Below are positions 14,182 through 21,284 of a DNA stretch of 64,000 bases, one piece after another. A program made the translations under genes and the position numbers. The stretch is taken from the IMG/VR virus record IMGVR_UViG_3300023104_000005, positions 1 through 64,000 of that record; one strand, 5' to 3'. The stretch's first letter is position 1. Each line of letters starts with the position of its first letter. The DNA is from a virus. Under the pieces are notes generated by a model, which did no database searches, had not been told where the DNA came from, and saw only the letters and a program-made list of their open reading frames with translations.

Positions 14182-14694
14182 ATGCAAAACAATAGGGGGC
14201 GACCTAAGATAAAACCAGAGATAGACGAGGACAAACTAGGTTTGAACCCGTTGGTAGAAGAAGCAGGGACAGACTTCGTGATACCAGTAAGAAAAACAAT
14301 TAGAGATGTGACCAATAAATTTGGTGATTTAGACCTTAGTGAATTTCAAAGAGAGGCGACACCGTTTACAAAAGTATTTGAGACGGCAGGATTTAGAGCA
14401 AGGATGGTTGGATTACCGATACGTGCTAAAGAAATGATGTTGCATATCATCCATTCACTAGAATCTGGTCAGGAATATATTTGGATCAACAGGCAGTTGT
14501 ACATGAGTGAGAATGGGATTAAGTCTGTGAACACGTATAAGAGCGCTATAGAGGCTTTGTCACTGAGACGGTACGTTTGCCCTCATATTAAGATTAAAGA
14601 CCTCCTATGGATTAATCCTAAGCACTTCTTTAAAGGCGACCGGATAAGTAAGTATCCCAAGAATATTAAAATCATTGAAACAATTAAAAAATAA
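14182..14694 (+). CDS. RepL-like winged-helix protein, 170 aa
   Basis: An N-terminal GRPKIKPE stretch (residues 6-13; GRP is an AT-hook-like core) precedes a linker and a winged helix at about 70-158. Its features are QEYIWINRQLYMSENGIKS, a recognition-helix stretch SVNTYKSAIEALSLRRYV, and LLWINPKHFFKGDR. The W-x-NP-x-x-(F/I)FKGDR end is characteristic of RepL-type plasmid replication proteins. It begins the rightward unit beside the candidate origin, so an initiator or regulator role is likely. No later in-frame Met would leave the N-terminus intact, so the ATG is kept although it nearly abuts the promoter. Confidence 0.7.
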   Translation: MQNNRGRPKIKPEIDEDKLGLNPLVEEAGTDFVIPVRKTIRDVTNKFGDLDLSEFQREATPFTKVFETAGFRARMVGLPIRAKEMMLHIIHSLESGQEYIWINRQLYMSENGIKSVNTYKSAIEALSLRRYVCPHIKIKDLLWINPKHFFKGDRISKYPKNIKIIETIKK

Positions 14695-14695
14695 C

Positions 14696-14962
14696 ATGGA
14701 GACTAAAATTTACTTAATAGCATGCCATATCTGTGATGACGTTAACGGATATGATGAAGACAAAATCATTAGGGCATTTATGAATGAAGCGGATGCTAAG
14801 ATTTACTTAGAAAAGTTGGATGATCTGGTTTACCTGCTTCAAGAGCATAGAGACGGAGTAATGCGGAGACAGCAAGTAAAGCGTCCTATCTACAAAGGGA
14901 TAGGCAATCTGGCTAAAGACATTTCATTAGTGAAAATAGAAACAGTAATACTAACAACCTAA
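14696..14962 (+). CDS. hypothetical protein, 88 aa
   Basis: The start METKIYLIACHICDDVNGYD at 14696 follows the previous stop by one base; an upstream Met would overlap the RepL-like gene. Mixed alpha/beta with an acidic middle. No family is recognised. Confidence 0.62.
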   Translation: METKIYLIACHICDDVNGYDEDKIIRAFMNEADAKIYLEKLDDLVYLLQEHRDGVMRRQQVKRPIYKGIGNLAKDISLVKIETVILTT

Positions 14963-14964
14963 AC

Positions 14965-15297
14965 ATGAAAACAACATTTACAACCAAAATTAAAGGATGC
15001 AGTCTTACTGCTAGACCTGTAAACAACTACCGAAGTACTAAAAGCGGTAAAAGAATCATGACTGGCGACCCTTGCTTTATGATGAACCTACAATTAGATA
15101 TTAAACATGCTGACGGAATGAGCGTTGGGAACATCTACGTGGACTTAGAGGGGACGCAGTTTGCCTATTTGACTTTTGGGACATTAACATCGGTTAAACA
15201 AATTCATACAGCACAGGTAATCATAAAAACCGGAAGTGAGATCACACTTATACTTCTTGGAAGAACATTTAACGAAGCATCTAATAACCCAACCTAA
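14965..15297 (+). CDS. hypothetical beta-rich protein, 110 aa
   Basis: A basic N-terminus (MKTTFTTKIKGCSLTARPVN) and alternating hydrophobic strands afterwards. Second in a closely packed chain after the RepL-like gene. Function unknown. Confidence 0.62.
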   Translation: MKTTFTTKIKGCSLTARPVNNYRSTKSGKRIMTGDPCFMMNLQLDIKHADGMSVGNIYVDLEGTQFAYLTFGTLTSVKQIHTAQVIIKTGSEITLILLGRTFNEASNNPT

Positions 15298-15298
15298 C

Positions 15299-15574
15299 AT
15301 GAACCAAGAAACCTACATTAAAGCAAACAGACTGCAAGAGCGGATTGAATTGCTAAAGAAAGACCTAGAGATCGTTAAATCTTCATACGATGTGCAGATA
15401 TTCACCAGACCTCACTACGAGACAGAGGCTGTAGAAAGCGTGGTGTACACGAAATTCGACTACAGTAATCCATTTGATGACTCTAACAACTTGGAGTTTA
15501 ATTACCTATTATCGGTGGAAAAACGCATCCAAGACAACATAGAAAAGCTTACCCAAGAGTTTAACGAACTGTAA
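15299..15574 (+). CDS. helical protein, 91 aa
   Basis: The start MNQETYIKANRLQERIELLK at 15299 is taken because it follows the prior stop directly. Both ends are helical with heptad-like spacing (ERIELLKKDLEIVK; SVEKRIQDNIEKLTQEF), suggesting an antiparallel coiled coil. Confidence 0.62.
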   Translation: MNQETYIKANRLQERIELLKKDLEIVKSSYDVQIFTRPHYETEAVESVVYTKFDYSNPFDDSNNLEFNYLLSVEKRIQDNIEKLTQEFNEL

Positions 15575-15575
15575 T

Positions 15576-15839
15576 ATGAAAATCATGAACGTATTTATGT
15601 CCTTATTGGACGAAAGAGAATGGGGGTTTGATCTTCATTTTGAACCAAATCAAAAGATTGCCATGACTTTAGCATTTTGGTTTTTAGGCAGTGATTTTTT
15701 ACATCATGGATGTGTTCTGACCTATAATCTTGAATCAATAGATTTTGAAGAAGCAATTTTAAAGGCTGTGAATCTGATCAAAGAGGAATATCCATTGGAG
15801 AAAGTAGCTGAACTGAAAGCAGAACTAGATAAATTTTAG
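15576..15839 (+). CDS. hypothetical protein, 87 aa
   Basis: A soluble protein (MKIMNVFMSLLDEREWGFDL) ending in a charged helix. It stops with TAG, one of several genes here that do, which shows TAG is a normal stop in this phage. Confidence 0.6.
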   Translation: MKIMNVFMSLLDEREWGFDLHFEPNQKIAMTLAFWFLGSDFLHHGCVLTYNLESIDFEEAILKAVNLIKEEYPLEKVAELKAELDKF

Positions 15840-15844
15840 AACCC

Positions 15845-16105
15845 ATGAACCTAACCACACCACTAGAGATCGGCATACTCTGGAATACACCGGAAGCCTC
15901 AGATTTATTAGACCTTGGGATTGAGTCTGAGGATGATTTCTTCAACCCCATGACCTTTTTCACTATCGACAATATAGGACACTATAGATTTAAACGCGGG
16001 AAGCACGCTAACAAGCCCTACAGCGCAATAGTTTCCTCTGGCGAACTGTATGTAACAGAATTAACTTACGATGCCTTAAAAGGGCTAATTTCAAAGCATT
16101 TGTAG
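15845..16105 (+). CDS. hypothetical protein, 86 aa
   Basis: A small soluble protein (MNLTTPLEIGILWNTPEASD) with a basic middle (YRFKRGKHANK). No family is recognised. Confidence 0.6.
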   Translation: MNLTTPLEIGILWNTPEASDLLDLGIESEDDFFNPMTFFTIDNIGHYRFKRGKHANKPYSAIVSSGELYVTELTYDALKGLISKHL

Positions 16106-16106
16106 A

Positions 16107-16319
16107 ATGGCATATCAGAAGCAATACAAATCAGACAGCAGGAGGTGCTACAGAAGTAGGATTGATCCCAAGGACGGAGAAAAGATATACGAGGTCATAA
16201 GCAATAAAATCAAAGACAGACGATTTGCAAGACCAATCATTCTAACGGCAAAGCAAGCAACAGAGGAATTTTTAGCTATGTGGAGAGCAAACGGATGGAC
16301 GGAAGGAGACGAGTGGTAG
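16107..16319 (+). CDS. small basic protein, 70 aa
   Basis: Strongly basic N-terminal half (MAYQKQYKSDSRRCYRSRID). It overlaps the next reading frame by up to 40 bases depending on that gene's start. Possibly nucleic-acid binding; unproven. Confidence 0.6.
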   Translation: MAYQKQYKSDSRRCYRSRIDPKDGEKIYEVISNKIKDRRFARPIILTAKQATEEFLAMWRANGWTEGDEW

Positions 16320-16669
16320 TGAAAGTAATCAAGATAGATATTCCCATTTACTACGGCTACCTGAGAATCATTATATGCAATGACTTTGTTAAAGCGGCTA
16401 AGAAGCTAAATATCTCAGATGAAGGAAGAAACTTATCTCTTTATGGAGCCTTTGTGTGTGTAAGCAGAGATAGAGACAGCATAGCAGAGTTCAACGTATT
16501 CTTTTATTCTGACGTAGAATCAGACCTTATAGCGCACGAAGTAGTTCATTTGGTAAATGCCATCTTCATTGACAAGGGAATCGTTCTATGCCCTAGAAAC
16601 GATGAAGCGCAAGCGTATTTGACCGGATGGGTAACAAAAGAAATTTATAAAGCACTTAAAAAGAAATAA
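16280..16669 (+). CDS. putative HExxH zinc-protease-like protein, up to 129 aa
   Basis: Contains IAHEVVHLVNAIFIDKG (about residues 85-101): the HEVVH is an HExxH zinc-binding motif, and a downstream EAQAYLTGW could supply a third ligand (Glu). This arrangement is seen in small phage metalloprotease-like proteins. Start is uncertain: ATG 16280, ATG 16295, or a GTG at 16319 that overlaps the previous stop. Activity is not established. Confidence 0.58.
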   Translation: MESKRMDGRRRVVVKVIKIDIPIYYGYLRIIICNDFVKAAKKLNISDEGRNLSLYGAFVCVSRDRDSIAEFNVFFYSDVESDLIAHEVVHLVNAIFIDKGIVLCPRNDEAQAYLTGWVTKEIYKALKKK

Positions 16670-16671
16670 AG

Positions 16672-16878
16672 ATGAGAACAGCAGAAGAAACATTATACAT
16701 ACTTGAATACAGCGAGACAAGTAGGCTAGATTGGGAAGATATTACTCACGCAATGAAACGATACGCCAACTACAAGTTAGATGAAGCGGCTAAAAAAGCT
16801 ACAATCAAACAATCTGATGATTTCGGAATCTATTGGGTTGACAAGCAAAGTATACTATCACTTAAAGACAAGATATAA
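16672..16878 (+). CDS. AMxxYA-motif phage protein, 68 aa
   Basis: Opens MRTAEETLYILEYSETSRLD and contains ITHAMKRYANYKLDEAA (about 25-41), paralleling the proteins at 4620-4892 and 16880-17146. Function unknown. Confidence 0.64.
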   Translation: MRTAEETLYILEYSETSRLDWEDITHAMKRYANYKLDEAAKKATIKQSDDFGIYWVDKQSILSLKDKI

Positions 16879-16879
16879 T

Positions 16880-17146
16880 ATGGAGACACCACAACAGATT
16901 TTAGAAAAACACTATGACAAAAATGGGATTTTCTATGAGTTTGAAAATAACTATGGCACTATTTCAGATGGAGTAGCATTGGTGCCTACGATAAAAGCAA
17001 TGGAGGAATACGCTAGACAAGAGCAAACGCTTCTTGTTTTAAAGCTAAAACAGTTCCTATACGAGGAAATAATTAAAAGTAGACACAAGTCAGGATTTCA
17101 ACTAACCCTGCAAAAACTAAACGAGTTATACCCAACACCTGATTAA
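16880..17146 (+). CDS. AMxxYA-motif phage protein, 88 aa
   Basis: The start METPQQILEKHYDKNGIFYE at 16880 overlaps nothing and follows the preceding stop by one base; a Met 33 codons upstream would sit inside that gene. It has IKAMEEYARQEQ at about 36-47. It is the adjacent paralogue of 16672-16878. Confidence 0.65.
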   Translation: METPQQILEKHYDKNGIFYEFENNYGTISDGVALVPTIKAMEEYARQEQTLLVLKLKQFLYEEIIKSRHKSGFQLTLQKLNELYPTPD

Positions 17147-17148
17147 TT

Positions 17149-17448
17149 ATGAGCAAGCATATTTTAAACAAGAAACAAACGAAAGCGTGGCTAAGTCTAC
17201 TTAAAGCGTTTGATAATGCTAAAAAATCAGGGTTGGTTTTGTATGGTAAATGCGGGAGTCTAGTGGCATACACAAAAGATGCAGAAAAATATGTCAACGA
17301 CAATGGCGGCTTTAATAGATGTTTACGTGGTAGACATGGAGAAATACCACACGAATCCTCAGTTGTTCTTAATGACTCTAGCGCTGATGACTTTGTGGCA
17401 TACATATCCGAATCTGACAGAAAAAAATATAATCCAGATAACTTTTAA
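17149..17448 (+). CDS. hypothetical protein, 99 aa
   Basis: A basic helical N-terminus (MSKHILNKKQTKAWLSLLKA) followed by a Gly-rich mixed domain with two Cys. No family is recognised. Confidence 0.6.
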   Translation: MSKHILNKKQTKAWLSLLKAFDNAKKSGLVLYGKCGSLVAYTKDAEKYVNDNGGFNRCLRGRHGEIPHESSVVLNDSSADDFVAYISESDRKKYNPDNF

Positions 17449-17459
17449 ACCTAACCAAT

Positions 17460-17762
17460 ATGAAAGCTAAACTACTCAAGAAGATGCGTAAGCGCTTTAT
17501 CTTTTACTACGACAGGCATGAATCGACTCCTAACCCTTGGAAGGTATATGACAAAGTTAAAAAGAAGCAGGTTTTTGGATGGGAAGGAGATTGGTTGATA
17601 CCAACATACAATGAAAAGGCTCAATATTCAATGCTTTTAGTTCTTGGTTATGAACAAATATGGAGAAATCTACGCTACAGGAAAGAGGTTAGACAAAAAG
17701 AATGGATAAGAAAACAAACTCAACTTAAATTTGAAAAATATGACCAATCTAGACAGAATTGA
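17460..17762 (+). CDS. basic aromatic-rich protein, 100 aa
   Basis: Very Lys/Arg-rich with many Trp and Tyr (MKAKLLKKMRKRFIFYYDRH). It overlaps the next gene by 23 bases. Possibly nucleic-acid binding; unproven. Confidence 0.6.
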   Translation: MKAKLLKKMRKRFIFYYDRHESTPNPWKVYDKVKKKQVFGWEGDWLIPTYNEKAQYSMLLVLGYEQIWRNLRYRKEVRQKEWIRKQTQLKFEKYDQSRQN

Positions 17763-17997
17763 CTACATCTCAAGGGGACTACAGGAGTTTCCGGGAAGCA
17801 AGCTAGTATTCATCTCCATACAGCCGGATGAACTGGTAAACCTCACTAAAGAACTACAGGAAGAATACTGTGACTGTAGCACTGCCTATGTGATTGTAAA
17901 GAACCAATCATGGGAGTATGAACTAAAGATATTCAACATCTGCTTTATCCTGACAATCATTGGATCGGCACCTCAAATTAAACTACATGAAGCGTAA
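17740..17997 (+). CDS. hypothetical protein, 85 aa
   Basis: The ATG at 17740 (MTNLDRIDYISRGLQEFPGS) is chosen; a TTG three codons earlier also exists. Alpha/beta with Cys residues in a CDC motif. It overlaps the NinB-like gene by 11 bases. Confidence 0.6.
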   Translation: MTNLDRIDYISRGLQEFPGSKLVFISIQPDELVNLTKELQEEYCDCSTAYVIVKNQSWEYELKIFNICFILTIIGSAPQIKLHEA

Positions 17998-18454
17998 ATC
18001 ACTAGGAAGGATAGACCTTTCTGATCCAGAGAAACCTAAGGTCAATTTTGTCGATTTGAAGCACATGAGAAGCGTTATAAGCGAGTTCAAGGATCAAAGC
18101 AGAGTTTGGGTCGAGTTTAGCACTTACTACCGTAAAAGGACTGTAGAGCAGAACTCGCTTTTTCATGTATATGCTCAGTGTATAGCGGATGATACAGGTC
18201 AGGAACTAGAATCAGTTAAGGCGACATTAAAGATGTTGTACTGCCGGAAACCACTGCTAGATAAAGAGGGTCATGAACAGTTTAATATTCAAACGGGCGA
18301 ACTTTTAGAGTACGTAGAAGACACCTCTAACCTTTCTACTGTAGAAATGGGCAAATTGATAGACAACACAGTGATGTTTGCTCAGGACTTCTTTGGGATT
18401 ATCTTAACACCTGTAGGGGAAACTTCTGAACTACGATTCAAAAATATTCAATAA
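17987..18454 (+). CDS. NinB-like recombination protein, 155 aa
   Basis: The start is MKRKSLGRIDLSD at 17987; an upstream Met would overlap the previous gene further. Residues 51-72 (RTVEQNSLFHVYAQCIADDTGQ) match the NinB pattern R-x-x-x-QN-x-x-x-H. A TGE stretch, STVEMGKLIDNT and a final FFGIIL follow in the expected order. NinB (lambda Orf) proteins bind single-stranded DNA and help load annealing proteins. It may partner the ERF-type protein at the left edge. Confidence 0.62.
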   Translation: MKRKSLGRIDLSDPEKPKVNFVDLKHMRSVISEFKDQSRVWVEFSTYYRKRTVEQNSLFHVYAQCIADDTGQELESVKATLKMLYCRKPLLDKEGHEQFNIQTGELLEYVEDTSNLSTVEMGKLIDNTVMFAQDFFGIILTPVGETSELRFKNIQ

Positions 18455-18469
18455 CTTAAATTATAAACT

Positions 18470-18661
18470 ATGACAAATACATTTCAACTTTGTCCTAAAT
18501 GCAATGGGACTGGCACAAGTTTTAATTACAACGCACTAAACACATCTGCAATATGTGATGTATGCAAAGGCGCTAAGATAATCTCTATGCTAACAGGACT
18601 TCCACCACAACAAACAACAATTCAAACACAAACTAACACAACAAACAATGACAAAATTTAA
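18470..18661 (+). CDS. DnaJ-type zinc-finger protein, 63 aa
   Basis: CPKCNGTGT (residues 8-16) and CDVCKGAK (29-36) match the CxxCxGxG repeats of the DnaJ cysteine-rich domain, here as a single zinc site. A Gln/Thr/Asn-rich tail follows. It overlaps the GroES-like gene start by 14 bases, a suggestive pairing of chaperone-related genes, although many unrelated phage proteins also use this finger. Confidence 0.68.
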   Translation: MTNTFQLCPKCNGTGTSFNYNALNTSAICDVCKGAKIISMLTGLPPQQTTIQTQTNTTNNDKI

Positions 18662-18941
18662 AAGACTATTAGGCGATAGAATCATCGTAAAACCCGCAGA
18701 GAAGATCACAAAGACAGAAGGAGGGATTTATATGCCTGATTCAGCCGTTGAGAAGCCCATACAGGGAGAAGTAATCCAAGTTGGACAAGGAATACAGGCA
18801 CCACACAACGGAGTGCTTATAACGCCATCAGTGGTTGCAGGAGAACAAGTTCTTTATGGACGTAATGCAGGGACAGAAATCCCTATTGATGGAGAAATCT
18901 ACCTGATTCTAAGAGACAGTGAGATATGGGGGGTATTGTAA
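18648..18941 (+). CDS. groES-like: GroES-like co-chaperonin, 97 aa
   Basis: Nearly full Cpn10 length. LLGDRIIVKP (residues 7-16) is the conserved first strand. The segment KITKTEGGIYMPDSA (about 19-33) occupies the mobile-loop position that contacts GroEL. GEVIQVGQG, VAGEQVLYGRNAGTEI, DGEIYLILRDSEIWGVL complete the fold. Phage GroES proteins, such as T4 gp31, replace host GroES to fold capsid proteins on host GroEL. No GroEL gene is in view, so host GroEL is the expected partner. Confidence 0.85.
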   Translation: MTKFKRLLGDRIIVKPAEKITKTEGGIYMPDSAVEKPIQGEVIQVGQGIQAPHNGVLITPSVVAGEQVLYGRNAGTEIPIDGEIYLILRDSEIWGVL

Positions 18942-19108
18942 TGGAAGAACAAACAGCAGTCCCATCTTTGGATGAACAAAAGAAAAGCGCTATAGACCAC
19001 TATGATGAAATATCAACAAAAGCTCATAACTGGCATAGCATTGTTCCAATAGCAATCAACTTCTATTTTGAGGCTAAAAAGAAAGAACAAGCAGAAGAAA
19101 ATAACTAA
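18941..19108 (+). CDS. hypothetical acidic protein, 55 aa
   Basis: MEEQTAVPSLDEQKKSAIDH begins at 18941 within the GroES stop (TAATG overlap), so it is probably translated by coupling; an in-frame ATG five codons upstream is less likely. Helical, ending in a KKKEQAEENN tail. Function unknown. Confidence 0.58.
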   Translation: MEEQTAVPSLDEQKKSAIDHYDEISTKAHNWHSIVPIAINFYFEAKKKEQAEENN

Positions 19109-19139
19109 ATTTGAAATCACCAATTAAAACAAAATCACA

Positions 19140-19703
19140 ATGCTAAAATTTAAAAAGATTACAATCACAACAAAACGCAAGCGACAGTTTGTAAAAGTCA
19201 TTTTCTTCAAGGACGAGGTAGGCATCGAAGGTCAAGTGTTCTCTGCTAAACTGACCAAAGAAACAAACCAGATGCTTTCTAAATCTCTAGGAACAGCTAT
19301 CAGCGGTTTAATCCCTCATTTGCTCTACAGCACAAACCTTACAGACAGTTCTATCAAGCTAGATGCAAACATGGACTATCCTAAATGGTTCAGAGAAGGT
19401 CATTACGCTGACGACAAGCGCTTCGACAACATGGCGGTAACTTCTATTGAGTTCATTGGTAAAGAGGGCTTAGATGCCGTTAAAATCTTCGGATATAAAG
19501 AAACAGAATGGACAGACAAACCATTCAAAGTGAAATTAGAAACTCCGGTAATAAACTTAGATCGTGTTCCTGAGAATCATTATGCTTTAGTAGCTATTCT
19601 TGACGAGCAGATAGACGACATTATCAAAGGTATCGAGGACTTTTTAGAGAAAGGGGACACGCTCTCCAAGGCTCAACAGGCAGAACTTGAACTAACTTAT
19701 TAA
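19140..19703 (+). CDS. hypothetical protein, 187 aa
   Basis: A basic N-terminus (MLKFKKITITTKRKRQFVKV) followed by a beta-rich middle and an acidic helical end (DDIIKGIEDFLEKG). It is the last gene before a strong terminator. Size and acidic tail would fit a DNA-binding replication accessory, but no family is recognised. Confidence 0.66.
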   Translation: MLKFKKITITTKRKRQFVKVIFFKDEVGIEGQVFSAKLTKETNQMLSKSLGTAISGLIPHLLYSTNLTDSSIKLDANMDYPKWFREGHYADDKRFDNMAVTSIEFIGKEGLDAVKIFGYKETEWTDKPFKVKLETPVINLDRVPENHYALVAILDEQIDDIIKGIEDFLEKGDTLSKAQQAELELTY

Positions 19704-19741
19704 TCAAATCATTTAAAATTTAAACCCATTCTTCTTACATT

Positions 19742-19771
19742 AAAGGCTGTCCAAAGTGATGGCCTTTTTTT
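19742..19771 (+). terminator. Rho-independent terminator
   Basis: AAAGGC (19742-19747) pairs with GCCTTT (19762-19767), and a run of Ts follows. It closes the unit that begins near 14.2 kb. Confidence 0.72.
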
Positions 19772-19788
19772 ATGCTCAAATATTTCTT

Positions 19789-19796
19789 TACATTTG
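19789..19796 (+). promoter_or_regulatory. promoter element TACATTTG
   Basis: A TAnnTTTG -7 element lies directly after a terminator and 45 bases before the chosen ATG at 19841. A new transcription unit is expected to start near 19802. Confidence 0.62.
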
Positions 19797-19840
19797 TTCA
19801 GCCAATGAGCAATGTAGCCATTCGAGCAAAATATAAAAAC

Positions 19841-20353
19841 ATGAAAAGTAAAATCAGAGTCGAGTTTGATTTCGACAACAAACAGCCATTTATTCAAGTG
19901 TCTCTTGCAGAGAACAACGAACCCGGAACAGAAAATGATATGCGGGATCAAATGCTTAAAAACTTTATTGAAACTGTTAAAGAAACAGGTATTGAGGTTA
20001 TGTTCCCTTCCAAAAATAACAACCCTATCATTGAGTTAAGACCAATGTTTGATACTACTGTTTTAAACCTAGCAGGTGAATCAATTAAAACAAAGTTAAC
20101 AACAAGTATGTATGAGGCTTTTTGGGAGTCTATAAGTGGCGCTATGTGGGCTTCTGATGGAACAGAAAGGGAGGCATTAGATGTTATGAAAGGGTATATC
20201 ACTGGTTTGGTAAACTCAGATAGGTTTAAGATTACAGATGAACAGAGAGAATTTATAAATGGATTCTTTGATTGGGTTAAAACACCTACTAAATACCCAT
20301 TAATGAACGCTTTTAGCCAACCTGTTCCAACAGAAGTTACAGATTTTGATTGA
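19841..20353 (+). CDS. hypothetical protein, 170 aa
   Basis: The Met at 19841 (MKSKIRVEFDFDNKQPFIQV) is chosen because earlier Mets at 19772 and 19805 lie before or almost at the expected transcript start. Acidic, with a beta-rich first half and helical second half. It has its own promoter and terminator, so it is a single-gene unit. Confidence 0.63.
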   Translation: MKSKIRVEFDFDNKQPFIQVSLAENNEPGTENDMRDQMLKNFIETVKETGIEVMFPSKNNNPIIELRPMFDTTVLNLAGESIKTKLTTSMYEAFWESISGAMWASDGTEREALDVMKGYITGLVNSDRFKITDEQREFINGFFDWVKTPTKYPLMNAFSQPVPTEVTDFD

Positions 20354-20375
20354 TAAGAATTTCCGTTAATCATTT

Positions 20376-20406
20376 AGCCCCTGCTGTCGAGAGTGGGGGC
20401 TTTTTT
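20376..20406 (+). terminator. Rho-independent terminator
   Basis: AGCCCC (20376-20381) pairs with GGGGCT (20396-20401), followed by a T run. It ends the single-gene unit. Confidence 0.75.
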
Positions 20407-20434
20407 ATATGCTATTTTATTTGAAAAACATTTA

Positions 20435-20442
20435 TATATTTG
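20435..20442 (+). promoter_or_regulatory. promoter element TATATTTG
   Basis: A consensus TAnnTTTG element placed between two terminators, at the head of a roughly 120-base transcript. Confidence 0.62.
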
Positions 20443-20447
20443 TGGCA

Positions 20448-20567
20448 TGGAATTAAGAAACATACAACAGTGGCCGAATCAACCTGACATAATTGTCAAG
20501 CGGTTTGCTGTATAGTTTTAATTCTAAACGCATTTGAGCCTCTTGACAAAATCAAGAGGCTTTTTTT
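20448..20567 (+). ncRNA. candidate small RNA (or mRNA for a 22-residue peptide)
   Basis: A promoter at 20435-20442 and a very strong terminator at 20537-20567 bound a transcript of about 120 bases. It holds only a 22-codon frame (ATG 20447, MELRNIQQWPNQPDIIVKRF) that starts at or one base before the expected transcript start. A small RNA is at least as likely as a peptide gene. The next features downstream are three tRNAs. Confidence 0.5.
20537..20567 (+). terminator. strong Rho-independent terminator
   Basis: AGCCTCTTGA (20537-20546) and TCAAGAGGCT (20552-20561) are perfect 10-base arms around a five-base loop, and a run of seven Ts starts with the last base of the stem. It lies directly before the tRNA genes, so these need read-through or another promoter. 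Confidence 0.85.
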
Positions 20568-20573
20568 ATGTCT

Positions 20574-20644
20574 GCGAACATAGTATAACGGTAGTACATT
20601 GGTCTCCAAAACCAATAGTCAAGGTTCGAATCCTTGTGGTCGTG
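20574..20644 (+). tRNA. tRNA-Trp (CCA)
   Basis: The cloverleaf is clear: anticodon stem TTGGT/ACCAA around loop CTCCAAA gives anticodon CCA. T-arm CAAGG-TTCGAAT-CCTTG. Acceptor GCGAACA pairs with TGGTCGT with one A-G mismatch and one G-T pair. The 3' end is followed by CA rather than a full encoded CCA. Confidence 0.88.
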
Positions 20645-20649
20645 CAAAT

Positions 20650-20722
20650 AGTGCAGTATATCAATTGGCAGATTACCACATTTGGGATGTGGAGGTTCCG
20701 GGTTCGAGTCCCGGTTGCGCTA
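20650..20722 (+). tRNA. tRNA-Pro (TGG)
   Basis: Anticodon stem CCACA/TGTGG around TTTGGGA gives anticodon TGG. T-arm CCGGG-TTCGAGT-CCCGG. Acceptor AGTGCAG pairs with TTGCGCT, using G-T pairs at two positions. Confidence 0.88.
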
Positions 20723-20728
20723 CAACAC

Positions 20729-20800
20729 TTTCCTATAGTGCAATGGTTAGCACGTCGCATTTTGGTTGCGAAGATTGGAGTTCGAGTCTCTGTGGGAAAA
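20729..20800 (+). tRNA. tRNA-Gln (TTG)
   Basis: Anticodon stem TCGCA/TGCGA around TTTTGGT gives anticodon TTG. Acceptor TTTCCTA pairs with TGGGAAA. The T-arm is TGGAG-TTCGAGT-CTCTG. The anticodon reads CAA/CAG, not TAG, so this is not a suppressor. Confidence 0.85.
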
Positions 20801-21040
20801 CAAAGAGTATTATGCCCTCTGCTATGACTTTACATGGCGAAAGTGGCAATGATCTACCACCTATCAGTTGAAACTCCACAGATGTTGAGATGGAGATGGT
20901 TATGGTGGATGTATTTGCTAACTGAGCGATTTTAAGGACTTCTGAGAGACTTTTTGTTATGAGGTGATAGTTTGGTTGGCTTTGAGGTTAATATCGCTTA
21001 AATCGATATAAAAATAAATTAAAATATTTCTTGGTTACTA
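20801..21040. other. 240-base gene-free stretch after the tRNAs
   Basis: No gene is seen. A short hairpin CTCCA...TGGAG lies at about 20874-20895. The GC content is higher at the left than at the AT-rich right end, which leads into the next promoter. Confidence 0.4.
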
Positions 21041-21070
21041 TTGACAATATGTAAAATATCCGTATGTTTG
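21041..21070 (+). promoter_or_regulatory. promoter (TTGACA, 16 bases, TATGTTTG)
   Basis: TTGACA (21041-21046) and TATGTTTG (21063-21070) have exactly the spacing seen in the early promoter at 14148-14177. The next ATG is at 21075, four bases beyond the element, so this transcript should also be leaderless or nearly so. Confidence 0.72.
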
Positions 21071-21074
21071 TCTT

Positions 21075-21236
21075 ATGAAATCAACCAAAGAGATAACAAT
21101 CGTTCCAAGTCAGACTTATACAAAGACTGAGTATGCTAAGGCGTACAGCATGAGCCGACCAACGGTAGATGCTAAAATCAAAAACAAACAAATCAAAGCA
21201 GTTGAAGTGAATGGGGCTACTCTAATCATAGCGTAG
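21075..21236 (+). CDS. small helix-turn-helix (excisionase-like) protein, 53 aa
   Basis: MKSTKEITIVPSQTYTKTEY leads into YTKTEYAKAYSMSRPTVDAKIKNKQ, a helix-turn-helix like those of MerR/excisionase-type small DNA-binding proteins, then a short beta hairpin (AVEVNGATLIIA). First gene of the replication unit, so it may be its regulator. Confidence 0.62.
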   Translation: MKSTKEITIVPSQTYTKTEYAKAYSMSRPTVDAKIKNKQIKAVEVNGATLIIA

Positions 21237-21284
21237 TCTTTTTTGGCTTTAATAAATCGTAAAACGTAAAGAAAAATTAACAAA

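Noticed and set aside
20729-20800. tRNA-Gln as a stop-codon suppressor, with TAG recoding as in some crAss-like phages
   Set aside because: The anticodon is TTG, not CTA, and genes such as those ending at 15839 and 38657 use TAG as a normal stop.
20534-20871. Plus- and minus-strand open frames over the tRNA cluster
   Set aside because: They overlap three clear tRNA cloverleafs and a terminator, and have no start context.
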